From: Haladaptatus sp. ZSTT2
Lineage (GTDB): Archaea > Halobacteriota > Halobacteria > Halobacteriales > Halococcaceae
DNA: 64,000 bases
Direction: 5' to 3'
NCBI RefSeq assembly: GCF_037081775.1
Contig: NZ_JBAMHQ010000001.1
Coordinates: forward strand, 806,001 to 870,000
In this document: positions 25,320 to 34,061 of the stretch, one piece after another
Layout: each line of letters begins with the position of its first letter
Position numbering within the stretch: position 1 is the first letter of the stretch
Program-made: the position numbers and the translations under genes
Notes under the pieces: generated by a model
Told to the model about the DNA's origin: nothing
Database searches by the model: none
What the model saw: the letters and a program-made list of their open reading frames with translations, nothing else

Positions 25320-26156
25320 ATGCCCGACACCCCGGTTCTCGACAATCATATGCACCTTGACCCGGTGTACGGTCGAAACGAGGAAGCCGTCAAAGACTTC
25401 GCGCGCGCCGGTGGCACCCACCTGCTCGTCGTCAACAAACCGTCGTGGCACCTGCTCGACCGCGAGGTCGATGGCCCAGCCGATTTCCGCGAGGTTTTCG
25501 AGTTGACCGTCGGCGCGGTCGAGCAGGCGACGGAACTTCTGGATGGGCGCGCGTGGGCCGTCCTCGGCGTCCACCCGGCGCTCATCTCGCGGCTGGTTGG
25601 CGAACGCGACTTCTCGCCGGCAGAAGCGCGCGACTTGATGCAGACCGGCCTCGACGTGGCAGCCGAGTTCGTCGACGACGGGCGTGCGCTCGCGCTCAAG
25701 TCCGGGCGGCCGCACTACGAGGTTGCAGATGCTGTGTGGGAGGCGTCGAACGACGTGATGAAACAAGCCTTCGCGCTCGGCGCGGAGCACGACTGCGCGG
25801 TGCAACTCCACACTGAGACGAGCGAGGATTTGACTGAAGTGGCGGAGTGGGCCGAAGCCCGGGGGCTTCCCGAACACAAGGTGGTCAAGCACTATTCAGG
25901 GGGCAAACTCGCCGGTCCGACGCCGAGCGTGCTTGCCGATAAAGACCGGCTCGAACTCGCGCTCACCGAACACAAGCCGTTCTTGATGGAGACGGATTTC
26001 ATCGACGACCCCGACCGGCCGGGTGCGGTGTTGGGGCCGAAAACGGTTCCACGGCGGGTGAACTGGCTGCTCGAATCGGGCCACGAAGAGGCCGTTCGGG
26101 TCGCACACGTCGAGACGCCGAAGGCCGTGTATGACATTGACACGATAGATTACTGA
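25320..26156 (+). CDS. TatD-related metal-dependent hydrolase
   Basis: This 278-residue TIM-barrel hydrolase has NHMHLDP (His-x-His) at the start, LGVHPALIS, LKSGRPHYE, QLHTETSEDL, KHYSGGKLAG and the terminal LMETDFIDD (metal-binding Asp). The spacing follows the TatD amidohydrolase group, some members of which are 3' nucleases. The archaeal variant lacks assay-based function. Met25320 (MPDTPVLDNHMHL) places the metal motif eight residues in, as normal. Confidence 0.82.
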   Translation: MPDTPVLDNHMHLDPVYGRNEEAVKDFARAGGTHLLVVNKPSWHLLDREVDGPADFREVFELTVGAVEQATELLDGRAWAVLGVHPALISRLVGERDFSPAEARDLMQTGLDVAAEFVDDGRALALKSGRPHYEVADAVWEASNDVMKQAFALGAEHDCAVQLHTETSEDLTEVAEWAEARGLPEHKVVKHYSGGKLAGPTPSVLADKDRLELALTEHKPFLMETDFIDDPDRPGAVLGPKTVPRRVNWLLESGHEEAVRVAHVETPKAVYDIDTIDY

Positions 26157-26194
26157 ACACAGGGCTTATCACGTATCACCCGTTTCTCCACGGT

Positions 26195-26776
26195 ATGAGC
26201 ACGCCCCCTGGAGAGTTCTACACTGAGGATCGGTGGCAGAACTGGTTAGACCGGATTCAACAAGAAGAAATCGACCCAGAAGACGAAGACTCAGCGCGCC
26301 TGTTGCTCAACTTGCAGGACGATACGGCCATCGCGATTGTGAAGGTCGTCACTAGCCACTCAGACGGTGACATCGACACGGAGGCAGCCCAAGAAGAGCT
26401 TGCGAAGATTCGAGAAATCGTCCTCGCGGACGTCGAGTTCGAAGACGAGGAGAAAGCAATGCTCGTTGACGGCGTCCAGACCTCGCTGCTGTGTGTGTTC
26501 TACGCCGCAGAGCAGTACATCCTCGATGGGGTGGCCGAGGATGCGAGCGTCGAAGAGTACATCGTCGCCGCGGGCGACGCGGAAGCAGAAGACGACTTAG
26601 ACGCCGCGCTTGGCTACTGCGTGCAGGCCGGGACGCGCATCATCGACGGCAACGACTTAGACCTCGCCGTCGCAGAGGAACTCGAATACGGGCTCGTCAC
26701 CGAATGGGTAAACGGCCTCGACAGCCTCCACAACGCGATGAGCGACCCCGAAGTCGTCGAAGAAGACGACGAATAA
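26195..26776 (+). CDS. DUF2150 family protein
   Basis: This 193-residue, very acidic soluble protein beginning MSTPPGEFYTEDRWQNWLDR appears to be the haloarchaeal/euryarchaeal DUF2150 family, of unknown function. It is helical throughout with a long acidic tail, and no catalytic motif is seen. It follows the TatD gene by 38 bp on the same strand and may share its transcript. Confidence 0.75.
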   Translation: MSTPPGEFYTEDRWQNWLDRIQQEEIDPEDEDSARLLLNLQDDTAIAIVKVVTSHSDGDIDTEAAQEELAKIREIVLADVEFEDEEKAMLVDGVQTSLLCVFYAAEQYILDGVAEDASVEEYIVAAGDAEAEDDLDAALGYCVQAGTRIIDGNDLDLAVAEELEYGLVTEWVNGLDSLHNAMSDPEVVEEDDE

Positions 26777-26837
26777 GCCACAATACAGGATAGTCAGTTG
26801 GCAGAGACTTTTTATTGACTCCCTGCTGATATAGCCC

Positions 26838-28409
26838 ATGCGACTGTGGGGCGACAAACGGGGGCAAGCAATCCAGATTGGAGCCGTGCTCCTGTTTGCA
26901 ACGTTGATTATCGCACTATCATTATATCAGGCAACCGTCGTTCCACAGAACAACAAGGAAGTCGAATTTAACCACAACCTCCAGGTGCAAGACCAGCTGG
27001 TGGACATGCGAAACGCCCTCGTCAGGACCGCGGGCACGGGGACAGAGCAGCCCGCGTCGGTCACGCTTGGCACCCAATATGCAGAGCGCGTGTTCAGCGT
27101 GAATCCGGGTCGCCCCGGCGGGACGCTCGAAACCGTATCGCTCGGGACGATTTCGATAGAAAATGCGGCTACAGTCGGGGATAATCCGTACTGGGAAACG
27201 GTCACCAGCCACGAGTTCGAGACGAAGGGCCTCCAGTACCGCCCGAACTACAACGAGTACCGGAACGCCCCGACGACCAGCTACGAACACTCGATTCTGT
27301 TCAATCAGTTCGAGGATTCGACGAGTCGAGTCCTCGCAGACCAGAGCATCGTCAACGGACGGCAGATAACCCTCATCACGCTCGATGGGAAGTACCAAGA
27401 ATCGACCACCGGGAGTGTTACGCTAAATGCGCGACCCGTGAGCGTCTCCGCTGAGACGGTTGCGATTACGAACACTTCGACCGGACCGGTTCGCATCACG
27501 CTCCCGACGCGGATGAGCGAAGAACAGTGGCTCGAAACTCTCGAAGATCAGTCGGTGGCCGATGGCGGTTTCGTTGATCTCGACGAGACTACCTACACCC
27601 CGGGCAGTCCAAACACGATTACCCTCGTCTTGAAAGGCGACGAAACGTACAACCTCAGGCTAGCAAAAGTCGGCGTCGGCACACAAGTCGAATCGGAGCG
27701 CGCGACGTACATCACGACGGACAAACCCAATCAGACGGTCGCTCCTGGTGCGAGCGAACGGTTTACAGTGACAGTCAAAGACCGGTACAACAACCCCGTG
27801 AGTGGGGTCGTCGTAAATTCGTCCAATGAAACGAAATTCGCCCCCATATCAAACACAACCGACCAGAACGGGAAGTTCGAGTTTAGGTACACGGCCCCGA
27901 ATTCGGAGCAATCGGACACGGTGGTTGCCTCCATCCTGGGCAATTCGACTAACTACGAACGAGTGAATTTCACCATTGAAGTGAGTGAAGAGTCCGGAAA
28001 CGGTGACGGGGGGACTGAGATTAATCCGGCAGAGGTGGGAGATATTCGGTTGGTCGATGCGCGGACTGGATCCAGTGACACTATCCTGGAATTCGACTTA
28101 GAGAACACCGGGTCAACGACGACGAACATCACCGCTGCACGGCTCAGTTTCTTCTATAACGATGGGTCAGGGCAGAGCGGGCACACTAAAGCCGACATCA
28201 GCGACAAAGCGGTTGGCGGAATAACTGAGCTACCGATTGGCGGAAAATTCAAGCAACTTTCACCGAACGAGATTGAGGTGACAGCGGGTGACACGACGAC
28301 AGTCATTCTCGACTTTGATAAAAAGGTCTCGAAGGGAGACTTTGCGGTGCTCTCTGTGACCTTTGACTCGGGACAGACGGCGACGTACTTCATCGCATCT
28401 GGTGAGTAG
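26838..28409 (+). CDS. Pilin-like N-terminus surface protein with Ig-like repeat; probably truncated by a stop
   Basis: This 523-residue exported protein starts DKRGQAIQIGAVLLFATLII: a charged start, a Gly before a long hydrophobic helix, as in archaeal type IV pilin-like proteins processed by PibD. Residues about 295-390 form a bacterial Ig-like (Big-1/invasin-type) domain (TVKDRYNNPVSGVVVNSS). A further beta domain (about 400-520) precedes the TAG at 28407. The same frame continues as protein-like sequence past this TAG, so the gene is probably interrupted. It is less GC-rich than its neighbours toward the 3' end. It should be anchored in the membrane and face outward. Confidence 0.7.
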   Translation: MRLWGDKRGQAIQIGAVLLFATLIIALSLYQATVVPQNNKEVEFNHNLQVQDQLVDMRNALVRTAGTGTEQPASVTLGTQYAERVFSVNPGRPGGTLETVSLGTISIENAATVGDNPYWETVTSHEFETKGLQYRPNYNEYRNAPTTSYEHSILFNQFEDSTSRVLADQSIVNGRQITLITLDGKYQESTTGSVTLNARPVSVSAETVAITNTSTGPVRITLPTRMSEEQWLETLEDQSVADGGFVDLDETTYTPGSPNTITLVLKGDETYNLRLAKVGVGTQVESERATYITTDKPNQTVAPGASERFTVTVKDRYNNPVSGVVVNSSNETKFAPISNTTDQNGKFEFRYTAPNSEQSDTVVASILGNSTNYERVNFTIEVSEESGNGDGGTEINPAEVGDIRLVDARTGSSDTILEFDLENTGSTTTNITAARLSFFYNDGSGQSGHTKADISDKAVGGITELPIGGKFKQLSPNEIEVTAGDTTTVILDFDKKVSKGDFAVLSVTFDSGQTATYFIASGE

Positions 28410-28952
28410 TATAACGGCGGAAGCGGTGGAAGCGGCGACTCTACACCGCCGGCTGCCTCAATCGACACCGTCAGCGTATAGGATGCAAATAGCAACAATA
28501 TATATGATGTTACGGTAGGATGGAAAGCGACTGACGAGGATAGTCTTTCTGGAGGAGCTGTCAACGATTTTGTTCTCTATGACGAAACCGGAAACGAAGG
28601 TGGGAGACAAACAGTGTATCCAGGTGGAAAAGACGAATCAGGCACCGTGACGTTTAGCTGAGTGGACTCAGATAGGAGAACACTCGATGATTGGGTAGTA
28701 TCACTCATCGTCTCAGATTCATCAAATAACCAAGATATAACCCAAGGAATAATTGGCGAGTATAGCAGAAACCATGCATTAGAAATAAGCGAACAGTACT
28801 AATTCCAATGATTGGTGAATAACGACGACACTGTCACCATAGACGACGAGCAGGTTATTTTCGTGTTCGAATTCGGGAACAGCCAGTCATGCAGTTCGGC
28901 CGATTTCCAGGACGTGGTTTGTGCTCGGTTCCATCAAAACGAAAGCGGATAA
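28410..28952 (+). pseudogene. In-frame continuation of the surface-protein gene, broken by stops
   Basis: In the same frame as the preceding gene, codons after TAG28407 read YNGGSGGSGDSTPPAASIDT, TAG28479, then DVTVGWKATDEDSLSGGAV and DFVLYDETGNEGGR. TGA28659 follows, then DDWVVSLIVSDSSNNQD and a TAA at 28800. Beyond two more stops it reads VNNDDTVTIDDEQVIFVFEF up to TAA28950. The last part resembles the C-terminus of another haloarchaeal surface/pilin-type protein. No competing frame is open here. Decay by point mutation (CAG to TAG would explain two stops) is the simplest reading. The remaining bases to 29122 contain the promoter of the next gene and no other gene. Confidence 0.7.
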
Positions 28953-29122
28953 ATCCATCATCGAACAAAATAGCATCGGAGAGAACATCAGTTTCGATTG
29001 AGTTTCGTGATTGGCCCCAACCAGTCAGGGCACGACGCCATGCCACTGGGTGGCGTAATTTTCGACACCTGTCGATAGTCCAGACGACAAACACATATAC
29101 TTGGTCTACACAGGATACAGCC

Positions 29123-30460
29123 ATGACAAAAGTCGGAATTGACGCCGTTGAGATTCATACAGGGAAGCTCAAAATGGACCTCGCTGAGGTGTTCGCCCCG
29201 GAGATGGGCGACGACCCAGAGAAGTATACGAAAGGCCTCGGCCTCCACGCGAGTTCCTTCCCGGACGTGTACGAAGACATTGTGACGATGGGCGCGAACG
29301 CCGCCTACAAGCTGATGGAGCGAAAGGGCCTCACGCCAGAGGACATCGGCCGCATCGACGTAGCCACAGAGAGCGCGTTCGACAACTCAAAGCCCGTCTC
29401 GACGTACATCGCCGGCTGTCTCGAACAGGTGTACGACGGCGACTTCCACCACGCCAACAAAGGCGAGCGCAAGTTCGCCTGTGTCGCGGGCACGCAGTCG
29501 ATTGACGACGCCTACAACTGGATTCGCGCCGGACGGCATCGTGGCCGCGCCGCGCTCGTGATTGCGACGGACACCGCCCTCTACGCCCGTGGCGACCCCG
29601 GCGAGGCGACCCAAGGGGCCGGTGCGGTTGCCATGCTCATCAGCGAAGACCCATCGCTCGTCACGCTCAGCACCGAGCAGGGCTTTGGCAGCGCAGACGA
29701 GACGGACTTCCTCAAACCAAACCAGCAGTTCCCAAGCGTCGACGGCAAGCGCTCGGTGCAGGTGTACCTCGCCCGGATGCGCGAGGCGCTCGAAGACTAC
29801 GAATCGGTCGCGGGAAAGGTCGAACTCGACGACGTGAACCTCGCGCCGTTCCACACGCCGTTCCCCGGCATGGTTCGCAAGGCCGCACTCCTCGGCTTCC
29901 GCCACATCATCCGTGACACTGAAGTCGAAGACGAACTCGAACCGGAGATTGGCCGCCAGCCACGCGAAGCCGAGTTCGACTCAGAGGAGAACTACACCGA
30001 AGCCATCCGCGCGTACATGGACGACCTCAAACGCACCGATGCCTACCAAGAGTGGTACGCGAACACGGTCGACCCGACGCTCTATCTCGCACGCCACGTC
30101 GGCAACTGGTACACCGGCTCCGTCCACGTCGCCCGCGTGAGCGGCCTCATCAAGGCGTACGAAGCAGGCGAGGACATGACCGGCGAGCAGCTCCTCGTTG
30201 GCTCCTACGGCAGTGGTGCACAGGCGGAAGTCCACTCGGAAATCGTCCAGGAAGGCTGGAAAGAGGAAATTGAAGCTATCGACATCCTCGACCACCTCGA
30301 CGACCGCTACGAGATTAGCTTCGACGACTACGAGCACATCCACGACGTACACAACCACGAGAAAGACGTGGACGTAGAGGAGTTCACGGTCCCGCAAAAC
30401 GAGTTCGTCTTCGACGGCTGGGGCCGCATGGACGAACGCAAGTACCGGTTCGTCGAGTAA
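29123..30460 (+). CDS. hmgB: Hydroxymethylglutaryl-CoA synthase
   Basis: This 445-residue enzyme condenses acetyl-CoA and acetoacetyl-CoA to HMG-CoA, the entry to the mevalonate pathway for archaeal membrane lipids. The catalytic Glu is in VATESAFDNSKP, the acyl-accepting Cys in ERKFACVAGTQS and the His in LAPFHTPFPGMVRKA. Length and blocks match haloarchaeal HMG-CoA synthase, which is closer to the bacterial enzyme MvaS than to the short archaeal type. A TATA-like box (acacatatac, about 29090-29099) lies about 25 bp upstream of ATG29123, giving a short or absent leader. Confidence 0.95.
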   Translation: MTKVGIDAVEIHTGKLKMDLAEVFAPEMGDDPEKYTKGLGLHASSFPDVYEDIVTMGANAAYKLMERKGLTPEDIGRIDVATESAFDNSKPVSTYIAGCLEQVYDGDFHHANKGERKFACVAGTQSIDDAYNWIRAGRHRGRAALVIATDTALYARGDPGEATQGAGAVAMLISEDPSLVTLSTEQGFGSADETDFLKPNQQFPSVDGKRSVQVYLARMREALEDYESVAGKVELDDVNLAPFHTPFPGMVRKAALLGFRHIIRDTEVEDELEPEIGRQPREAEFDSEENYTEAIRAYMDDLKRTDAYQEWYANTVDPTLYLARHVGNWYTGSVHVARVSGLIKAYEAGEDMTGEQLLVGSYGSGAQAEVHSEIVQEGWKEEIEAIDILDHLDDRYEISFDDYEHIHDVHNHEKDVDVEEFTVPQNEFVFDGWGRMDERKYRFVE

Positions 30461-30535
30461 GTCAAAGTTCCGGCTTTTGCGGTCGTTTTGGTGGATTGAA
30501 CGGCGTTTGTGGTCTCTCACGCTGAGAATCGTCCG

Positions 30536-30549
30536 GATAGTTAACTATC
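30536..30549. promoter_or_regulatory. Perfect palindrome GATAGTTAACTATC
   Basis: This 14-bp perfect palindrome lies between the HMG-CoA synthase gene and the small gene at 30618, about 70 bp before that gene's start (40 bp before an alternative Met at 30588). Its position fits an operator or promoter-flanking site. The factor is unknown; the XRE-type regulator at 30916-31626 is one candidate. Confidence 0.4.
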
Positions 30550-30617
30550 TGTCCCCGCGTAGAGACAGGTGTGACGGGTGGTCAGCAATGCCAGCACCGT
30601 CAATTGAGGGTACTACG

Positions 30618-30914
30618 ATGAACAAACACGTCAAAATCGGTGGGAAGGATTTCGTAACGGTCAGAAAAGACACACTCGTCGCGCGAGTCGAGGAGTTAAT
30701 GGACCAGTTCGACGTCGACCAAGCGATTGTCATGGAAGGTGACGACGCAATCGGAACCATCACCTACGAGACGATTGTGAACGCGCCCGACCATCCAGAC
30801 GAGACGGCGATGACGAGCCACGAACTCGTCGCAGAGGACGTGATGGTCGAAATCGAAGAGATAAGCGATGAGATGCAACGGCTCATCGACCAGGGGTTGG
30901 ACGCCGCGCCGTAA
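30618..30914 (+). CDS. Small acidic protein resembling half of a CBS domain pair
   Basis: 98 residues. The middle (TLVARVEELMDQFDVDQ, then IVMEGDDAIGTITYETIV) reads like a single CBS motif: a helix followed by two strands ending in a Gly-Ile/Thr turn. The C-terminal 35 residues are acidic and helical. CBS motifs usually come in pairs, so this would need to dimerise. Met30618 (MNKHVKIGGKDF) is chosen; Met30588 would add ten residues. Function unknown. It is convergent with the regulator gene, 1 bp apart. Confidence 0.6.
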   Translation: MNKHVKIGGKDFVTVRKDTLVARVEELMDQFDVDQAIVMEGDDAIGTITYETIVNAPDHPDETAMTSHELVAEDVMVEIEEISDEMQRLIDQGLDAAP

Positions 30915-30915
30915 G

Positions 30916-31626
30916 TCAGGGTAGCTGTCGAAGCGCGTCTAGCATCTCTTCTAAGTCTTTGTTCGTCACCGCGAGCGAGAAGCCATCAATGCGAGCGAGC
31001 GCCGGGGCGTGCTCCCAGAGGTCGTCTTCGGTGAGGCCGTGGAGGACGACGGCGTTCGGCGTGGGCGTGACGACGCGCATGGCGACGAGCGGCGATTCGC
31101 CGCGGGTGACGTGCGTGAACACGAGCGCGCGGTTCGTACTCTGTCCATAAAGGCGGTAGAACTCCTCGCTCGATAAGCGCGTGATGGCTTCGATGCTGTT
31201 TACGACGGTGTGCCCGGCGATGGTAGACTGGTTTCCGGAGGCGACTTCGGTGGCGTCGATGGCGTCGTAGAACCGAGAGAGGGGGATGGTCGTCGAATAC
31301 TCGCGGAGGTCTTGGACGATGTCGCTTTCGAACCCTGCAGAGAGGACGCGGGCGTACTGGCGAATCCGGCCACCACCGCGGTGTTCGTCGATGGCGAGCA
31401 GGGCTTCGACGATGCGTCGGATGACGCCGATACCCGGACTCTTTCGTCGCCCGCTTTCGTAGTCTGAGATGACGGACGACGAGACGTCGAGTTGGGTTGC
31501 GAGGTCGGTCTGTGAGATGTCGAAGTCGGTGCGCCACTTTCTGAGCGTCGCCCCGGGGTCTGTGCTGAGCGTAATCTCGCCCGCGATTTTTTCTGCGAGG
31601 TCACGACGTGCGCCGCGGTCGGTCAT
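30916..31626 (-). CDS. XRE-type HTH transcriptional regulator of an archaeal family
   Basis: 236 residues. Residues about 25-75 form a Cro/CI-type HTH (LRKWRTDFDISQTDLATQLD, then SSSVISDYESGRRKSPG). The rest is a conserved archaeal domain (FYRLYGQSTNRALVFTHVTR, VVTPTPNAVVLHGLTEDDLW) that may bind a ligand; the layout looks like COG1709-type predicted regulators. Start at 31626 is followed by a basic helix before the HTH. Target genes are unknown. Confidence 0.8.
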   Translation of the reverse strand: MTDRGARRDLAEKIAGEITLSTDPGATLRKWRTDFDISQTDLATQLDVSSSVISDYESGRRKSPGIGVIRRIVEALLAIDEHRGGGRIRQYARVLSAGFESDIVQDLREYSTTIPLSRFYDAIDATEVASGNQSTIAGHTVVNSIEAITRLSSEEFYRLYGQSTNRALVFTHVTRGESPLVAMRVVTPTPNAVVLHGLTEDDLWEHAPALARIDGFSLAVTNKDLEEMLDALRQLP

Positions 31627-31710
31627 TGCGCAAGGGTTCGTCGTTCATCGTAAAATGGTTTCGACGTTTTTCCCGAAATGCTCAGGGCGACTCATGTGGT
31701 AGAGGTTGTC

Positions 31711-32349
31711 ATGCCCTCAACCGTTGTCCACGTCGCGCTTGCCGGGCTGCTCGCCGCGGGGCTTCTCGGTGACGCCTTCGACAAGCGGTCGCTCGCCATC
31801 GTTCTCGGGGTGACCATCATCCCCGATCTCGACGTGTTTGCTGGTTTTTTCATCGCCGGTGGCCACCGCTCTGTGTTGCACACGTTGCTCATCCCACTTC
31901 TCGCTGCCGTGGTGGTGTACGCAGATAGCCACAGAGAGCCGTCGTGGCTCCGGGAGCGATGGGGCACACGCGGCCTACGGATTGCGTGGGTGAGCATCGT
32001 CGCGTTCGCCATCGCGGGCATCGGGCTTGACCTCTTTACGGCGGGCGCAAACGTGTTCTATCCCATCCACGACCAGTTCTACCGCGTTTCTGGTGAACTG
32101 CTCTACTCTACGAATCGTGGTATCGTCCAGACGTTCGTTGACTTCTCGACGGGCAGTAGCCCAAACCTCGGTGCAATTGGTTCCTCACAAGAGGTGCACA
32201 TCAACAGTGGCATCGACCCGAATCCGGGGAGGGAACCACCGGAAGTGGACAGAATCTTCCCCGTTGCCCAATCGGGCTGGCAACTGCTGCTCATCGTGAC
32301 GAGTCTCATCGTTCTCTGGGGACGGCTCCGCGAGACACGCAAACCTTGA
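31711..32349 (+). CDS. Membrane-bound metal-dependent hydrolase, YdjM/DUF457 type
   Basis: This 212-residue protein has four or five membrane helices. Family features are the N-terminal MPSTVVHVALAGLLAAGLL (His in the first helix), IIPDLDVFAG (Pro-Asp-x-Asp) and GGHRSVLHTLLIP (His-Arg-x3-His-Thr). These suggest a metal site in the membrane plane; the substrate is unknown. About 60 residues between the last two helices (about 120-190) face the aqueous side. Met31711 is preferred since it starts directly at the family motif. Confidence 0.78.
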   Translation: MPSTVVHVALAGLLAAGLLGDAFDKRSLAIVLGVTIIPDLDVFAGFFIAGGHRSVLHTLLIPLLAAVVVYADSHREPSWLRERWGTRGLRIAWVSIVAFAIAGIGLDLFTAGANVFYPIHDQFYRVSGELLYSTNRGIVQTFVDFSTGSSPNLGAIGSSQEVHINSGIDPNPGREPPEVDRIFPVAQSGWQLLLIVTSLIVLWGRLRETRKP

Positions 32350-32373
32350 CTTTCCGGGTGTGAAAGCATACGC

Positions 32374-32859
32374 ATGATTCGACCGTACGACCCGGAGACA
32401 GACCGCGAAGGGCTGTGGGAACTGAAAACGCGATTTGAATTGGGCCTCGGCAGTGAGACCGGCGGCGACGAAAAACAGGAGAAGTACGAAGCGAAACTCA
32501 CCGACGACTACCGCGAGCGGTATCTGGCGTGGGTGGCACGGTGTGGTGACTCAGACGAACGCTGCATGACGGTGGCCGTAGAGGAAGGCGAACTGGTCGG
32601 CTACGTGTTCGTGCTGCCAGAAACCATGTCGATGATTTGGGATGCGGCCGTGTTAAACGAGATTTTCGTCGCAGCAGAGTATCGCGGCACCGGCGTCGCA
32701 GACGAGTTGATGGAGGGTGCGCTCGCGCTCGCCCGCGACCAGAACCTCCCCCTCAACCGTATCGTTCTCGACGTGGACGGCGACAACGCGCGGGCGATGG
32801 CGTTCTACGACCGCCACGAGTTCGCTCACTGGGGCGAACTCGTCTGTCGGGAGCTGTAG
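32374..32859 (+). CDS. GNAT family N-acetyltransferase
   Basis: This 161-residue enzyme is acetyl-CoA dependent. Motif A is IFVAAEYRGTGVADELMEGA (the Arg-x-x-Gly-x-Gly/Ala loop), followed by RIVLDVDGDNARAMAFYDRH (motif B, with Asn and Tyr), as in RimI-like acetyltransferases. The substrate is unknown. It overlaps the convergent membrane-protein gene by 34 bp. It lies 24 bp after the hydrolase gene. Confidence 0.85.
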   Translation: MIRPYDPETDREGLWELKTRFELGLGSETGGDEKQEKYEAKLTDDYRERYLAWVARCGDSDERCMTVAVEEGELVGYVFVLPETMSMIWDAAVLNEIFVAAEYRGTGVADELMEGALALARDQNLPLNRIVLDVDGDNARAMAFYDRHEFAHWGELVCREL

Positions 32860-33401
32860 AACGAGACGAGCACGCCACCGAGAGCCCCGAAAATCAGCGG
32901 ATAGAGCAGCCCTGCGACGAGAATTGCGGTGACGAAATCTGGGCCAGCCGTCGAGTTGCCGAGATCAAGGCGGAACAGTTGTGCGCCGACCAGTGCAGGA
33001 AGGACGTAGCCAAGCACGACTGTTGCACCGGCTTTTGCCGACGACGACGTGTTCGTGCCTGACTGGCTGCGTGCGGCGAGTGCGCCCGCAACGACGATCA
33101 ATAGAACGGGAAGGAAGAACAGCAGCGTTGCACTTCCGTCGTCGCTTTCTACGAGGAAGTTCACCATGTCAGACCCCGCGAGGCGTGGGACGATTGTGGA
33201 GACGAAATGCTCGTTGTAGAACAGCCAGCCGGTGAGCTTCCAGACGGGATTTTCACCCGTGAAGAACTCGAACGCTTGCACCGCAAACAAGTCGTCAATC
33301 CGGGGAGCGACCAAGAGGTAGGTGACGAGATACCCGAACAGGTACGCAGCGAGTCCGGCGAGTGTCCCGCGAACGACGGGAATCGAGTTTTGCTGTGCCA
33401 T
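32826..33401 (-). CDS. Membrane protein, haloarchaeal conserved type
   Basis: This 191-residue protein has four to five membrane helices (about 10-30, 85-105, 120-140, 155-180) and an extracytoplasmic loop (about 40-80). No catalytic motif is seen. Family not recognised with certainty; similar proteins are widespread in haloarchaea. ATG33401 is preceded by GAGGTG; GTG33407 is an alternative. The 3' end overlaps the acetyltransferase gene on the other strand. Confidence 0.65.
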   Translation of the reverse strand: MAQQNSIPVVRGTLAGLAAYLFGYLVTYLLVAPRIDDLFAVQAFEFFTGENPVWKLTGWLFYNEHFVSTIVPRLAGSDMVNFLVESDDGSATLLFFLPVLLIVVAGALAARSQSGTNTSSSAKAGATVVLGYVLPALVGAQLFRLDLGNSTAGPDFVTAILVAGLLYPLIFGALGGVLVSFYSSRQTSSPQ

Positions 33402-33440
33402 ATGCACCTCGAGGCAATGAAGGGAATATGAATATTCTGG

Positions 33441-34061
33441 CTATTTGACTATCCGAATCGTTGCCAGTTCGTCGGTGACGTTCTCGCGCCACTGGGCCTG
33501 CGAGATGCTGTAGGTGTCTAAATCGCGCGGCCCGCCTTCGTCACCGGGCGGCAGCCAGTTTCTGAGCGTGGCATCCCGCCTGCCGCCGTACGCCTCGACG
33601 TACTTCTCGATGGCGCGTTTTGACTGCTCGTTGTCGGGTTCGTGGCCGACGTTCACGTACTCGAGGTCGAGGTAGTCGAACGCGATGGCGAGCATCACCC
33701 CGGCGCGCTCGCCCGAGTAGCCATGCCCCCAGTGTGGTTCTCGAATCCACGTCCCGAACGATGTCACGCGCTTTTCCCACTCCATCCACAGTTCTGCGAC
33801 GCCGACGAATTCGTCGTCTTCGCGTCGGGTAATAGCGTAAGTCGCTCGCGAACCCGATTCCCACCCCTTTTTCGCCGCTTCCATCTCGTCCATCGACTTC
33901 TTTGGCGTGGCGTGGGGCTTCTCGCCAAGCGGTTGCATCACGGCATCCATCTCGCCGGTCCGGTGGTACTCGTACAGGTCGAGGGCGTCCAGCACCTCGT
34001 GGAGTGGTTCATAGCGCAGGCGCTCGCTTTCGACACGCTCGGGGAACAGACTACTCGGCAT
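33441..34061 (-). CDS. GNAT acetyltransferase, RimJ/RimL type (paralogue 3 of 3)
   Basis: 206 residues. It begins SLFPERVESERLRYEPL and has the acetyl-CoA loop EPHWGHGYSGERAGVMLAIA and the late NEQSKRAIEKYVEAYGG. This pattern, in which the first residues recognise the acceptor and the middle binds acetyl-CoA, is that of the RimJ/RimL group acting on protein N-termini or small amines. Its start overlaps the end of the next upstream paralogue by 11 bp. Third gene of a tandem array of three homologues. Confidence 0.88.
   Translation of the reverse strand: MPSSLFPERVESERLRYEPLHEVLDALDLYEYHRTGEMDAVMQPLGEKPHATPKKSMDEMEAAKKGWESGSRATYAITRREDDEFVGVAELWMEWEKRVTSFGTWIREPHWGHGYSGERAGVMLAIAFDYLDLEYVNVGHEPDNEQSKRAIEKYVEAYGGRRDATLRNWLPPGDEGGPRDLDTYSISQAQWRENVTDELATIRIVK

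Noticed and set aside
28407-28661. TAG readthrough as pyrrolysine or selenocysteine-type recoding
   Set aside because: Stops of all three kinds (TAG, TGA, TAA) interrupt the frame, no dedicated structure is seen, and haloarchaea are not known to me to recode TAG; decay is simpler.
30052-30273. Frames inside the HMG-CoA synthase gene
   Set aside because: Shifted-frame shadows of a clear enzyme gene.
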